This document shows, piece after piece, positions 25,894 to 35,582 of a stretch of DNA of 64,000 nucleotides (its first letter is position 1; every line of letters begins with the position of its first letter). Origin of the DNA: Deltaproteobacteria bacterium (GTDB lineage Bacteria > Myxococcota_A > Polyangia > GCA-2747355); assembly GCA_020633415.1 (NCBI GenBank), contig JACKDQ010000004.1:1-64000 (forward strand), given 5' to 3'. A program made the position numbers and the translations under genes. The notes beneath the pieces were generated by a model. That model had not been told where the DNA came from and did no database searches. It saw only the letters and a program-made list of their open reading frames with translations.

Positions 25894-26382
25894 CTAGGCA
25901 CCGGGACAGTCGACCCAGACCTTCCCGCCACTGTCTTTGGTGCATTGGCAACCGATCGCTGGCAATGGGATGCAGTCGCATGCGCGGCAGTTCGCTGGCG
26001 GCTCGACACACGAATACCTCGTGCAGATGCAATAGACCTCGTCAGCGGTGCCGACATTAGGCAGCCGGGTACAGTCCGCATCGCACGCTGTACTGCCCGC
26101 TGGCATCTTGATCGCCGCACCGCCGCTCTCGGCACGACAATACTCGGGCGTGGTGCAGGTCGCCGAAGCGCCACAGGCAAACGTCTGCTCGTTGATCGTT
26201 GCGTCAGCGCTGCTGTCTTTGGAACCCGTATCGAGAGGCGGTGTGATCGCGTCGCTTTTCAGCTTCGCCGCGTCGTCGATGCTGGCGTCTTCACTACCGG
26301 CTGCGGGCTGGCGTTCGTCACAGCCTGAGCCAGTGAACAGCAACAGTGCGGCGATGAGGGGCAAACGAATGAGCTGAACCAC
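25894..26382 (-). CDS. Cys-rich lipoprotein, paralogue of 33229-33954
   Basis: This 162-residue predicted lipoprotein starts at GTG 26382 behind TTGGAGGA (signal LIRLPLIAALLLFTGSGC). An Asp/Ala/Ser-rich linker precedes a Cys-rich domain of about 90 residues. It ends with a pattern shared with 33229-33954: a CxC, a YSC, a CRxCxC, a GCxC and a late KDSGG then DC. All Cys-rich modules are probably extracellular and disulfide-bonded. It is convergent with the glycosyltransferase gene. Role unknown. Confidence 0.8.
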   Translation of the reverse strand: MVQLIRLPLIAALLLFTGSGCDERQPAAGSEDASIDDAAKLKSDAITPPLDTGSKDSSADATINEQTFACGASATCTTPEYCRAESGGAAIKMPAGSTACDADCTRLPNVGTADEVYCICTRYSCVEPPANCRACDCIPLPAIGCQCTKDSGGKVWVDCPGA

Positions 26383-26591
26383 GGATTCCTCCAAGCGTAG
26401 CTGGCGATACAGCAAACGCTGTGCCGTCAATAATGCTGACATTTTGCCGGACGCGTGTGCCGCTGGCACAGGGCCCAGGACGCAGTTGTCAGCATTGACG
26501 CTTCGCGGGGCGGAGCGTGACTCCGGCACGTCGCGGCGGCCGGTCGATCGGCGCTTGATCCGCTGCTGCTGCTGGCCCAAGATCGCAGTCA

Positions 26592-27110
26592 ATGCAGAAT
26601 TTGCGCGACAAGCTGCTCAAAGCCAAGGCCGTTGGGAAAAAGCAGGCGCGTGCGGCAAAGACCGCGGCGCGTCGTGAGAAAAAGCAGGCGGGCAGCCCGG
26701 TAGGCGACGCCGAAGAACTTCAGCGCCGGCAAGCCTACGAAGCCAAGCTCCGCGAAGAGGCCGCGGCGGCACGTGCGCTGCAGACCGAGCGCAACGCAGC
26801 CGAACAACGCCGTGCGCATCAAGAACGGGTCAACAACATCATCGCACGACACGCCTTGCCTGAGATCGAGCAAGGGGAACAGCGCTTTTTCATCGTTGGT
26901 CCGGACAAGCGACTGTGTCGGCTTTACACCAGTCCACGCATCGTCGCTCAACTAAGCGACGGCCAGCTGGCGGCCGTCGCCGCGCCGTTTGACGGGCGCC
27001 GCGCGTTTCGACTGATCGACGCAGAGACTGCCGCGCGGATCGAAGCTCTCGCTCCCGAGCGGCTGCTGTTTTGGAACAAGGATGGCGGAGACGACCCTGC
27101 CTACGGTTGA
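26592..27110 (+). CDS. DUF2058 family protein (YaiL-like)
   Basis: This 172-residue protein has the family architecture. A Lys/Ala-rich N-terminus, MQNLRDKLLKAKAVGKKQAR, leads into a long charged coiled-coil (about 20-85). A C-terminal globular part follows with LPEIEQGEQRFFIVGPDKRL and RIVAQLSDGQLAAV. DUF2058 proteins of gammaproteobacteria are described as nucleoprotein or polynucleotide associated, but their function is not settled. ATG 26592 has a weak binding site. It is divergent from the Cys-rich lipoprotein gene. Confidence 0.88.
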   Translation: MQNLRDKLLKAKAVGKKQARAAKTAARREKKQAGSPVGDAEELQRRQAYEAKLREEAAAARALQTERNAAEQRRAHQERVNNIIARHALPEIEQGEQRFFIVGPDKRLCRLYTSPRIVAQLSDGQLAAVAAPFDGRRAFRLIDAETAARIEALAPERLLFWNKDGGDDPAYG

Positions 27111-27152
27111 TCCTCTGCTAGCTGGCAATCGGCCGCCTTGCTACAATGCGGC

Positions 27153-28013
27153 GTGGATCTAGCTGATCACTGTGCCCGGCGGGCTCGCTCGGCAACACTG
27201 CAACTGCTGACGCTGAGTTTGCTGCTGCTCCAAGGCTGTGACGACGGCGTGCGCGGCGCGTTCAGCGTGCTGACCTACAACATCGCCGGTCTGCCCGAGG
27301 GGGTCTCAAGTTCCAATCCAGAGAAGAACACCCCGCTGATCAGCCCGCACCTCGACGCCTTCGACCTGGTGTTGGTACAGGAAGATTTCTTCTACCACGA
27401 ACAACTGATCGCTGACGTCAGCTTGCCGTATCGCTCGACGCCGGGTCGTCCGCAGTTCGGACGCTTGATCGGCGATGGGCTCAATCGCCTTGCCCGCTTG
27501 CGCTTCGACGAAGTCATTCGCCAACCCTGGACGCGCTGCAACGGCACCACCGGCGATGGCAACGACTGCTTGGCCAGCAAGGGCTTCTCCCGCGCGCGCA
27601 CGCAACTCGCGGCGAACATGACGGTCGATGTCTACAACCTGCATATGGACGCGGGTGGGGCCAGCGAAGACATCGCGGCTCGCCAAGCCCAGGTTGAACA
27701 GCTGCTGGCCGAGATCGCCGCCCAGTCGGCGGGGCATGCGCTGATCGTCGCCGGCGACACCAATCTCCATTTCAATCGCACTGGTGATGATCAGGCCTTG
27801 CGTCGCTTGTTCGAAGGGGCTGGCCTAGAAGACGCCTGTGGCGCGCTGGCTTGCGGCGATCAGCGCATCGACCGCGTGCTCTGGCGCAGCGGTCCGAGCC
27901 TGCGGATCGAACCGCGCCGCTGGTGGATTCCCGAGGATTTTGTCGACGCGGCGCAGCAGCCGCTGTCGGACCACCTGCCGGTTGCGGTTGAACTCAGCTT
28001 TCGTGCAGAGTGA
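27153..28013 (+). CDS. Endonuclease/exonuclease/phosphatase-family lipoprotein
   Basis: This protein of about 286 residues is probably lipid-anchored (LTLSLLLLQGCDDG). It has EEP-family motifs in order: VLTYNIAG (Asn), LVLVQED (Glu), VDVYNLHMDAG, VAGDTNLHF (Asp/Asn) and the final SDHLPV (Asp/His). This metal-dependent fold serves sphingomyelinases, inositol phosphatases and DNases; the secreted location favours a phosphodiesterase on lipids or extracellular DNA. There is no ATG: GTG 27153 is chosen, and a TTG at 27138 is equally possible. Confidence 0.88.
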   Translation: MDLADHCARRARSATLQLLTLSLLLLQGCDDGVRGAFSVLTYNIAGLPEGVSSSNPEKNTPLISPHLDAFDLVLVQEDFFYHEQLIADVSLPYRSTPGRPQFGRLIGDGLNRLARLRFDEVIRQPWTRCNGTTGDGNDCLASKGFSRARTQLAANMTVDVYNLHMDAGGASEDIAARQAQVEQLLAEIAAQSAGHALIVAGDTNLHFNRTGDDQALRRLFEGAGLEDACGALACGDQRIDRVLWRSGPSLRIEPRRWWIPEDFVDAAQQPLSDHLPVAVELSFRAE

Positions 28014-28197
28014 ATCGCTGACCCGGCCGTAGCGAAACGAGCGTGAGGCGCTACTCGCGTCCCGGCCCCGCGTCCCGCGGCTGCGCTCGCCAGCCGCATC
28101 TGCAGGTTTCGGTCAGCGCGCTGCACGGATGTCGGCGGCTTTGCGAGGGTGGCCGCTTGTCACGCTGGCACGCTGCTTGCTTGTGTGCCGCTGCAGC

Positions 28198-28980
28198 ATG
28201 CGTTGGGTAATCAGCATTGCGCTATTTGTCGGATCGGCGACCGCTACGGCGGGGGAGCGCTCGGCGTTCGTGGTGCGGTCGGTAACCACCGACGGCGTGC
28301 AGGTCACGGTTAAGATCGCCTGGACCCATCGCGGACCGAGCCGGCGCGCTCAGTTCTTCGCTCACTACGAACCGCCGGAGCACAGCAGCAAGGGTGTTCG
28401 CGGCGGCTTAGAGTTGGGTGAGTTCACGATGAAGGGGGGCAGCGGTACGCACGCGTTTAGCGTGTCGGCCGATAGCCTGGCGCGTCGCTACGGGTTGGGC
28501 CGCAAGGGTGTGCTCTACGTCGCTGCGACCTGGCCGGGCATCAACCACCACTGGGGGACCGGTTGGGGTCCGCGCTGGAACACCTCGACCCACCGGGCGA
28601 TCAGGCAGCTGCGCGGATGCGCACCCGCTATCTTCGCCAACGGTGCCGAGCCGCTCGCCTTGCCCCTAAAGGACAACACCACCGCTCTGCCGCTGTGCGA
28701 CGGTGAGATCCTGTTGGTCAAGCTGCCCAAACCAGCGTGGCGCGAAGACTGGTTGGTAAGCGCGCCGGGCTACCGCACCAAGGTGCTCAGCAGCAGCTAC
28801 CGTCCATCGGTGGGCCAAGTGATCGCCATTTCCCTCGAAGGGCCCCAGCGTGCGCGCGCGACGGCCAAACCACGCGCCTTGACGCTACGCTTCGATCGCC
28901 GCACTTCGTCTCTGGCGCCGAAACCGGGCGTCCAGGAGACGCGTTGGCTGCGAGCGCAGGTGGGTGGCCCCGCTAGGTAA
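28198..28980 (+). CDS. Secreted protein of unknown function
   Basis: This 260-residue exported protein has a signal peptide MRWVISIALFVGSATATAG. The mature chain is beta-rich, with blocks HRGPSRRAQFFAHYEPPEH, FTMKGGSGTHAFSVSADSL and TWPGINHHWGTGWGPRWN, and two Cys that may form a disulfide. An upstream ATG at 28129 would put a long Cys-containing stretch before the signal peptide and is less likely. I do not recognise the family. The lipoprotein gene at 29226 follows on the same strand after 245 bp. Confidence 0.75.
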   Translation: MRWVISIALFVGSATATAGERSAFVVRSVTTDGVQVTVKIAWTHRGPSRRAQFFAHYEPPEHSSKGVRGGLELGEFTMKGGSGTHAFSVSADSLARRYGLGRKGVLYVAATWPGINHHWGTGWGPRWNTSTHRAIRQLRGCAPAIFANGAEPLALPLKDNTTALPLCDGEILLVKLPKPAWREDWLVSAPGYRTKVLSSSYRPSVGQVIAISLEGPQRARATAKPRALTLRFDRRTSSLAPKPGVQETRWLRAQVGGPAR

Positions 28981-29225
28981 GCGTAACCGCAGCTGAAGCT
29001 GATCGTGGTGTCGATCACTGGCTGTACCGCAGGCGAGGCCGCGGCCGGGCGCGCGTTAGGTTTGTGCGTGCCGGGTGGAAGTCGGCGGTGGGTCGGAGGC
29101 ATGGGGTGCGGAGTCCCGCAGCGCGATCGCGCAAGTTGTTGAGAAGATTTGCTCGCTTGCGAGATTCAGCAGGGAACGAGCCTTGCTTACATCCTGTGCA
29201 TCACGCCTCAGCGCGGGGGAAAATC

Positions 29226-31019
29226 ATGCGGTCGGTTCATCTCAGTCAATGGGTTCGGCCAGCAGGGAGGGGGTTCGCTGCGCTCGTTGTGCTGCTCTGC
29301 GGCTGTACGGGGGTTCTCGACGGGGACGATCAGCCGACGGGGGCGGGCTTTGGCAAGCAGAGCAACGCCACAGCGGCGATGGCCTGCCGCGGCGAGCGCC
29401 TGCGGTTGCGCAACGGCCACTGCGCTCCGGTTCGCTACCCGGCGTCGGGACGCGAGGTAGGGGTGGACTACCACGCCACAGGCGAGGATTTTCTCGGCAC
29501 GGCGTTCTTGACGCAGTACCACCGCCGGGAGGTTCGCGCGCTGGTGCGACAGCAGCTGCGGGGCATGGCGCTTGCTGGCGCTACGGTGATCTCGACGCGC
29601 ATCTGGCTGGTGTCTGCCGCCGGAACCCAGAGCCCAGAAACCTGGCGCCATCACTTTCCGCTTAGCGCCCGAGAGCAGACCAACCTGCGGGCTTATGCCA
29701 AGGACGTCGCCGACGCGCGTCTTAAGCTCTACCTCGGCGTGCTCTATCTCGGCTGCGCCTCCTATCTCATCGGCTCGCCACAGACCACGCTTGGTGCTTG
29801 CCAAAAGGATGCGCCGACCTTTGTCAGCGAGGTCAAGCAATCGTTTAGTCGCATGCTCGAGGCCGTCCAGGACGTCTACCTTCCTGACGGACGGCCGGTG
29901 GTGGAGCGCATCTATTTCGACGGTGAGGTGATGGCCGCCGCCAGCGCCGAAGACAGCGCCACGCAGTTCGAAAAGGCCAACTCGCGCTGGTTTATTGGCG
30001 ACAGCGGGCTGTGGCGTTGGTTTTGGCAGGCCACCCGCACTGCCGGGATGATCCCATCGATGTACTTCATCCACGGCAATCAGGAGCACAAGATACTCGG
30101 CCCGTTTGTCGACGGGGCGATGCCTGCAGTCAGTGGCCATCGCAGCATGTACTGGATCTATCGCTCGTTGAAGTTTCTTAAGGACAACGCTCTGCCGATT
30201 CCCGATCGCATCGACTTCTCCAGCTACCCACGCCCTGAGCACGCCAACTACGCCACGCTGTTCAACCGCATCATGTCGGACTTCGAAGAGATCATCCCCG
30301 CGTTGCTGGGTGTGCGAACCAAGGACTACTTTATCGCCGAGACGTTTTATCATCCCGATGAAACGCTGCGGCGAAACGTCCATCGCGCGCTGGCGCTGCA
30401 GCTCCAGATCCGTCGCGCGCTGCGCGGCGTGACGTTTTGGACGACCCCCAATGCCGGCGGCCCGGGCGGTGGGCATGCGGCCTTTCCCTTCGACCCTAGC
30501 GGCTTGTCCACGCCGCTGGCGCTTGCCAAATACGCCGACCCGTCGTTCGAAGTCGATGGCTACTGCGGCACGGCCGACGGACTGAGCAACCCTGCCGAGC
30601 ACTGCACGCAGTGGGCTAACGGCAACGTCGCGTCCTATCAAATCGGTCGCAGCGAGCTGGCGCGTCACGATGGCCAGGTCGGTCTACTGCTACGCTTTGG
30701 CCACTGCCAAAGTAAGCCGTGCAGCGGCTCGGCTTATCCGGGAATCTTCGCGCTGTCCGACCCACTGCAGAGCGACGATCGATCGCCGTGGCTCGTCACG
30801 CGTTTCTTCGCGCGCTACGACGGTGACGACAATGCGGCCTCGGTACGCCTGTTGGCCAATGCCTCGCAAGTGCGCGACGCCGTTGCCGTGGTCAAAGACA
30901 GCGCGTTTTCGGAATACGTGTTGATCGGTAAGCGCGACGCCGCCGATCTGCGTTTGCGCTGGGAAATCCTCAACCCGAGTGCAACCGACGTCGCGCTGCA
31001 GATCGACACGCTGCGCTAG
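29226..31019 (+). CDS. Large lipoprotein, possible TIM-barrel glycosidase-like
   Basis: This 597-residue predicted lipoprotein (ALVVLLCGCTGV) starts at ATG 29226 behind GGGGGAAAA. Regularly spaced strand-helix units such as GATVISTRIWLV, LKLYLGVLYLG, VERIYFDGEVMAA and MIPSMYFIHGN fit a TIM barrel as in glycoside hydrolases; the acidic FDGE block could be catalytic. A C-terminal beta region with a CxxxxC pair follows. No family could be assigned, so the enzymatic role is inference. It lies tail to tail with the amylase-family gene. Confidence 0.78.
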   Translation: MRSVHLSQWVRPAGRGFAALVVLLCGCTGVLDGDDQPTGAGFGKQSNATAAMACRGERLRLRNGHCAPVRYPASGREVGVDYHATGEDFLGTAFLTQYHRREVRALVRQQLRGMALAGATVISTRIWLVSAAGTQSPETWRHHFPLSAREQTNLRAYAKDVADARLKLYLGVLYLGCASYLIGSPQTTLGACQKDAPTFVSEVKQSFSRMLEAVQDVYLPDGRPVVERIYFDGEVMAAASAEDSATQFEKANSRWFIGDSGLWRWFWQATRTAGMIPSMYFIHGNQEHKILGPFVDGAMPAVSGHRSMYWIYRSLKFLKDNALPIPDRIDFSSYPRPEHANYATLFNRIMSDFEEIIPALLGVRTKDYFIAETFYHPDETLRRNVHRALALQLQIRRALRGVTFWTTPNAGGPGGGHAAFPFDPSGLSTPLALAKYADPSFEVDGYCGTADGLSNPAEHCTQWANGNVASYQIGRSELARHDGQVGLLLRFGHCQSKPCSGSAYPGIFALSDPLQSDDRSPWLVTRFFARYDGDDNAASVRLLANASQVRDAVAVVKDSAFSEYVLIGKRDAADLRLRWEILNPSATDVALQIDTLR

Positions 31020-31161
31020 GGTCATTGGTTGGTCGATCGTAAGATAGTTGGCCGACGTTGCGCAGCGTGCCAGCTGGCCGACAAGCGCCGTGGCCTCTGC
31101 ACCTGTGTTTTTGCGATGTGCGCCGCCGTGCTTGGCGTGCTGCCGCGCGCTCGAAACAGGC

Positions 31162-32964
31162 TCAGCGGCTGAGCACGACCGCACAGCCCGGCGCCAGGCG
31201 ATAGTCCTTGGACGCTGTGCGCAGGCCGTTGGCGTCCACGGCGAGCAGTTCACCGTCGGCCACGACCTTCCAGTTACCCGATGGTAGCGGCACGGTAACA
31301 TTGTCGCTTTTGTGGCCGTTGGCGAGGACGATCAGCTCTTGGCCGGCTTGGTGATAGTGATAGCCGAGCGCTTGGTCGGGCAGTCCATCCCGGATCCAGG
31401 TGATATCGCGATCCGTCAGCGGCTCACTTCCGTCGAAAAACGGCAGCGATTTGCGGAGGGCCACCAGTTGGCCCACGGCCTGGCTCAGCCTGCGCTTCTG
31501 CTCTGTCATCGTCCAATCGAGCCAGTTGGTCGGGTTGTCGTCTTTGTAGGTGTCACGCCGACCCGCTTTGCTACGCATCAACTCCTGACCTTGGCCGAGC
31601 ATCGGCACGCCCTGTGAAGTGAGCAACAGCACGGTGGCGAGAAATTGCCGCTGGGCGTTACCGCCCACCACGTCCGCCAAGGCCTGTTCATCGTGGCTGT
31701 CGACGTAAGGTACGCTTTGGTTGGGGCGCGCAGTAAAGTGGGTGTCGCTAACGCGCCAGCCACTGGGCCGCGTGTTGCCTGCGATAGAAGCGATGAGCTT
31801 GTTGCGCGTCTCGCCGTCGCTCGCTCCCGTGACAAAGGAGCGCACCGATTGGCGAAAGGTGTCGTTCCAGACCATCCAACGCGTGGACTTGAGCTTGTGG
31901 ATGAGATCTTTTTTGCTCCAGAGCGCGCGCGATGCCGCCCAAGGTTCAGCGATCAGGTAGACGTCCTTCGGCAGGGTGCGGTCGATCGCGCGCATCGTAT
32001 CCATGTCTAACAGCGCCGCTAGATCAAAGCGAAAGCCGTCGATGTGAAATTTCTCGACGAAGTGTTTGAGTGAGTCGAGTAACAGGCGTCGCACCATCGG
32101 ACGCTCGGTGGCGAGCTCGTTACCACAGCCCGCGCCATTTCTGTCGGTGCCGTCACCCTTGAGCCGATAGAAGTAGTCGTGGCCCAAGACGCGAAAATGC
32201 AGGTCCTCACCGTTTGCTGTGTGGTTGTAGACCACGTCCATCAGCACCGGAATGCCTTCTTGGTGATAACGGTCGACAAGCCCCATCAGCTCGCGATGCG
32301 CTCTGCCCTGCACTTTGGCGTAACGCTCCTTGAGCGCGAAGTAGTGCTCGGGCATGTATCCCCAATGGCCGCCCTGCTTGCTGTCGTAGGATTGCAGCGG
32401 CAATAGCTGAATCGCCGTGCCCAGGCTTTTGTAGTAATCGACCACCGACCGATGGGTCATCCCGACGAAGGTACCGCGATCGCTCACAGGGATGTCGGGC
32501 GCCAGCTGGGTCACGTCCTTTACGTGCAGCTCGCTGATCACCAGGCGATGGGCGGGAGGCCGTCGAAAGCCGCGATCGTTCCAGTTGTAGGTCAGGTTGG
32601 CGACGCGCGACGTCGTGCGCTCGTCTGCCGTGGTGGCCTCTGCATAGGGGTCTGAGATCAGACAAGCGCGTTTGTTTTTGTCCGTCACGCGGTAGCTGTA
32701 GCGTTGATCTTCGAGAGCCGTCTTGCCCACGGGAACCAGCGTCTCGAATACGCCCCGACCACGGAGCACCATCGGGAACCGCCGTTTGCCCAACAACAGT
32801 TCAACTTGACTAGCTTTGGGAGCAAAGACCGAAAAGCGTGTGCCTTTGGCGTCGCTGCGCACGCCGAGCTCCGTCGAACGCGGCTCAGCTCGCGCCAGCC
32901 CGCTCGACAAGAGCACCGTCACCGCGCAAATCCTCAGCAGCGATCCTGTGCCGATACGCCTCAC
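31162..32964 (-). CDS. Secreted GH13 (pullulanase/isoamylase-type) enzyme
   Basis: This 600-residue exported enzyme has a signal peptide ending GLARA. A CBM48-like N-terminal domain (about 35-130, GTRFSVFAPKASQVELLL) comes first. The GH13 barrel has MDVVYNHT, DGFRFDLAALLD with nucleophile D314, YLIAEPW with acid/base E340 and YVDSHDEQ with D425. A C-terminal beta domain closes the protein. The domain order fits alpha-glucan debranching enzymes acting on alpha-1,6 links, outside the cytoplasm. The start is GTG 32964 with a weak binding site. Confidence 0.9.
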   Translation of the reverse strand: MRRIGTGSLLRICAVTVLLSSGLARAEPRSTELGVRSDAKGTRFSVFAPKASQVELLLGKRRFPMVLRGRGVFETLVPVGKTALEDQRYSYRVTDKNKRACLISDPYAEATTADERTTSRVANLTYNWNDRGFRRPPAHRLVISELHVKDVTQLAPDIPVSDRGTFVGMTHRSVVDYYKSLGTAIQLLPLQSYDSKQGGHWGYMPEHYFALKERYAKVQGRAHRELMGLVDRYHQEGIPVLMDVVYNHTANGEDLHFRVLGHDYFYRLKGDGTDRNGAGCGNELATERPMVRRLLLDSLKHFVEKFHIDGFRFDLAALLDMDTMRAIDRTLPKDVYLIAEPWAASRALWSKKDLIHKLKSTRWMVWNDTFRQSVRSFVTGASDGETRNKLIASIAGNTRPSGWRVSDTHFTARPNQSVPYVDSHDEQALADVVGGNAQRQFLATVLLLTSQGVPMLGQGQELMRSKAGRRDTYKDDNPTNWLDWTMTEQKRRLSQAVGQLVALRKSLPFFDGSEPLTDRDITWIRDGLPDQALGYHYHQAGQELIVLANGHKSDNVTVPLPSGNWKVVADGELLAVDANGLRTASKDYRLAPGCAVVLSR

Positions 32965-33228
32965 GCTTTCAGCTTGTGCACGACCTATGCCGGATTGTCG
33001 TGGCCTAAGATCTCGTTTTTATTTACCAGGGAAGTGGCTCGGCGGCTTGTCGACTGGCCCGATCGACCTGCCGGGTTCAATTTGCCAGGCAAGCCAAAAC
33101 GGCCGAAACAGAGGAAACCTGGTCTGCATCACGCGACCGACCATGCCTTAACTCGGCGTTGCACGCCGCAAGCTGCACACAAGCAAACAGTGCCATCCCC
33201 GAAACGGTCCGGTTCGTCGCAAGCGCCC

Positions 33229-33954
33229 TTAGCCGCAATCGATCGTGAAGCCACCCGAATCAGTGCCGCCACATTTGCACCCGGGGTATTGGGGCGTAAG
33301 ACATGCGCAGTCCCGACACGTGTTGAGTTTGAGACAGCTATAGACGCGACAGTAACAGAGCGCGCCGGCTTGCTTGCAGTTCTTGCCACAGACACCCGAC
33401 GCAGGAACCGAGAAGGGCTGCCGCGTGGACGTGGCGCAGAACTGACTCGCCAGCGCGCAGCGGATCTCGGTACCGCAGGCGAATGTCGACGGTGCACTCG
33501 ACTTCTTCCAGCAGAGCAGGTCCTTGCCGCAATATTCGTCGCTCTTGCAGCTCGCCGGATTGGACGCCTGGCACGGTTGGGTCGTGCAGGGGTCGGCTCC
33601 GTTGGCGCATTTGTAGCCGTCGATGCAGCCGTTTGCGTCTAGGATCGTCTGTCCACCGCACCAATTGCATGACGGCGCCGGCGAGCAGTTGACCTTATTC
33701 TGGGCCATGTCGGCGACGAGCGCGTCGGGAAGGGCTCCATCGGGAGAAACTCCGTCGGGAAGAGCGGCGCCGTCCCCCGCGTTTTGTGCGGCGTGATCGT
33801 TTGCCGAATCAAAGCTATTGCCCAGATCCCCCTTTGCCAAGCGGCTGTCTTTGCCCATCGCCGCGTCGTCAGCGGCCGCGTTCGGCGACTCGCTTGAGCA
33901 CGCCGCTACCAGCGCCACCGCGCCCAGCAATGAGTATATCGATCGCAGCGTCAC
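33229..33954 (-). CDS. Cys-rich lipoprotein, paralogue of 25894-26382
   Basis: This 241-residue predicted lipoprotein (LLGAVALVAACSSE) starts at GTG 33954 behind GAGGAGG. An Asp/Ala/Gly-rich linker (about 20-85) precedes a domain with more than twenty Cys. Motifs include CNWCGGQTILDANGC, the end CYCRVYSC and CRDCAC, then GCKCGG and TDSGGFTIDCG. The final 45 residues follow the same pattern as 25894-26382, so the two genes derive from a duplicated module. The likely location is the outer surface. Function unknown. Confidence 0.82.
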   Translation of the reverse strand: MTLRSIYSLLGAVALVAACSSESPNAAADDAAMGKDSRLAKGDLGNSFDSANDHAAQNAGDGAALPDGVSPDGALPDALVADMAQNKVNCSPAPSCNWCGGQTILDANGCIDGYKCANGADPCTTQPCQASNPASCKSDEYCGKDLLCWKKSSAPSTFACGTEIRCALASQFCATSTRQPFSVPASGVCGKNCKQAGALCYCRVYSCLKLNTCRDCACLTPQYPGCKCGGTDSGGFTIDCG

Positions 33955-34562
33955 CCTATCCTCCTCTTCGCAGCAAACGATTTGCAGAAGCCATGCCCGA
34001 TTGAGGCGTTACGTTGGAGTCCGGCAAATCGGTGCTTCGCCGCGCGCGCACATCCAGAACAGAATTGACCACAGCAGGAGAAATAGGTGAAAAAATGGCA
34101 GTTTGTACACTGCAGCTGTCGACGGCAAATCGGCCGACGGTTTGCGGTCACCGCTCAACTAACACGCCCGTACGGTTACCTTGTGTCAGCCCCTGGCACA
34201 TCACGACGACATCAACGTCGTGTGCTTTGAGAACTCGCGGTCAACAGCACCTGTCGGCGCCCTTGCGTTGTAGCGATCTGTGGCCGATCTCTTGGCGGCG
34301 CCACGGGCGCTTGAACGGCGCATCGTCCGGCCATTGACCGAAGGCACCTTCGCGCTACCGACTGTGTCATCTCTCGATCAACCAAGACTGCAAAACAACC
34401 CGATGAGTCTTCTTCGCTCAAGATCATCGCCCTTCGCCCTCGGTTCGTGTATGAAGTCCAGGCTTCGTTCGATGACGACTACCGGATCGCCGCGCAACAG
34501 AGCCAGGCGCGCGCGTCCACCGGTGTTGCACGCCGGCGACGAGGGGGCAAGGCGCGAAGATC
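33955..34562. other. Intergenic region without a confident gene
   Basis: This roughly 600-bp stretch separates two minus-strand genes. A plus-strand frame between about 34315 and 34560 reads in a protein-like way (LKIIALRPRFVYEVQASFDD), but it has no start codon with a binding site and runs into the end of the protease gene. I call nothing here. It could hold a gene remnant. No tandem repeat or tRNA is present. Confidence 0.4.
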
Positions 34563-35501
34563 TCAGCAGCTGCAAATGCCCTCGGGGCAGCAGTCTTCGG
34601 CGCAGAACGTAGCTCTATCGCACTCGCCCGCTGCGGCCTCGCAGACACCGTTGCCGCACCACGCGCAGGTCTGAATCCAGCTGGTGTCTTCATCAGATAG
34701 CGCGATGATCTGGTCGTTGACCCAACAGCTCAGCCAGCTCCCGTCGAGATGCGTAGCTTCGTTAGTTTCCCAAGAAGTCGAGATAATGGTGCCAATGATG
34801 CGCCGTTGAGCTTCTGAGTCATGGAACACCGGGCCACCGGAGTCGCCACTCCGAACCCAGACCGGGCCGCACGTGGTTCCTTGTGCCAGCGTTGAGGTCG
34901 ACATTCCCGAGCGCTTGACGCCGTTCACCCCCCAGGAGCCGAGCACCCCGCCGTGGTCGTATCCATAACCGACATGTTTGGAGGGCGGGCCAACGTTGGG
35001 ATCAGAGCAGTCTGCGGCGGTAATGCCCGTCGACTCGATCGCGACCTGCTCAGGGACTGCTGCGGCTCCAACCCAGTACTCCGACAACGGCTTCTCGAGC
35101 TTGAGCAACGCGACATCATTGGAAGGGCCGGGCGCGAGGGTGCCGTCGACCACGGGAACAACCTTGAGACCGATCGGCGGATTGTTGCCGTACTGAATTC
35201 CGAGGTTGCCCGCTTGAATCCACTCCACGAGGTTGCCCGCTTGAATCCACTCCTGGGTAATGCCAGGGAACCAAAGGCAGTGCTGGGCCGTCAGCACGAC
35301 GTCGTGGCCGACCATCGTGCCCGTGCACGTCATCTGCCACGCGCCTGCTTCGTCTTTCTTTACCAGCATCACCACGTTGGGCTCGCCGTACTCGAGACTA
35401 CCGCCCTCGATCGCCGAGCGCGTCTTGCTCAGCTCCGGCTCCAGGCCCTGGCAACCGCCAGCGAGCAGAGTCAGCCCACAAATCGCAAAAAGAAACCTCA
35501 T
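34563..35501 (-). CDS. Secreted trypsin-like serine protease (S1)
   Basis: This 312-residue predicted lipoprotein (signal MRFLFAICGLTLLAGGCQG) starts at 35501 behind AAGGAGAA. The chymotrypsin-fold triad is complete: H74 in LTAQHCLW, D129 in SNDVALLKL and S221 in RSGDSGGPVF. IEGG near residue 31 could be the new N-terminus after activation. A Cys-rich tail (CAWCGNGVCEAAAGECD onward) is typical of myxobacterial secreted proteases. A nine-residue block, EWIQAGNLV, is duplicated by a 27-bp tandem repeat within the domain. Confidence 0.92.
   Translation of the reverse strand: MRFLFAICGLTLLAGGCQGLEPELSKTRSAIEGGSLEYGEPNVVMLVKKDEAGAWQMTCTGTMVGHDVVLTAQHCLWFPGITQEWIQAGNLVEWIQAGNLGIQYGNNPPIGLKVVPVVDGTLAPGPSNDVALLKLEKPLSEYWVGAAAVPEQVAIESTGITAADCSDPNVGPPSKHVGYGYDHGGVLGSWGVNGVKRSGMSTSTLAQGTTCGPVWVRSGDSGGPVFHDSEAQRRIIGTIISTSWETNEATHLDGSWLSCWVNDQIIALSDEDTSWIQTCAWCGNGVCEAAAGECDRATFCAEDCCPEGICSC
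35201..35254 (-). repeat. 27-bp tandem duplication inside the protease gene
   Basis: Two adjacent 27-bp units (35201-35227 and 35228-35254) differ only in the last base. They duplicate nine residues (EWIQAGNL plus V or G) in frame. The near identity indicates a recent event. The insert lies between the active-site His and Asp strands, probably in a surface loop. Confidence 0.93.
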
Positions 35502-35582
35502 CCCATTCTCCTTTTTCAGCACGGGTCGCTGATCGTCGCTCAAGCCGATGGGCGAAAGAAAGCGGAAACGTTTCGCCAGCCC

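Noticed and set aside
29208..30668. 486-codon open frame on the minus strand opposite the 597-residue lipoprotein gene
   Set aside because: It lacks a signal, motif or binding site and mirrors a plus-strand gene with lipobox, binding site and regular secondary structure. Long antisense frames are expected in GC-rich DNA.
34315..34560. Protein-like plus-strand frame before the protease gene end
   Set aside because: No start codon with a binding site, and it runs into the opposing gene; at most a remnant.
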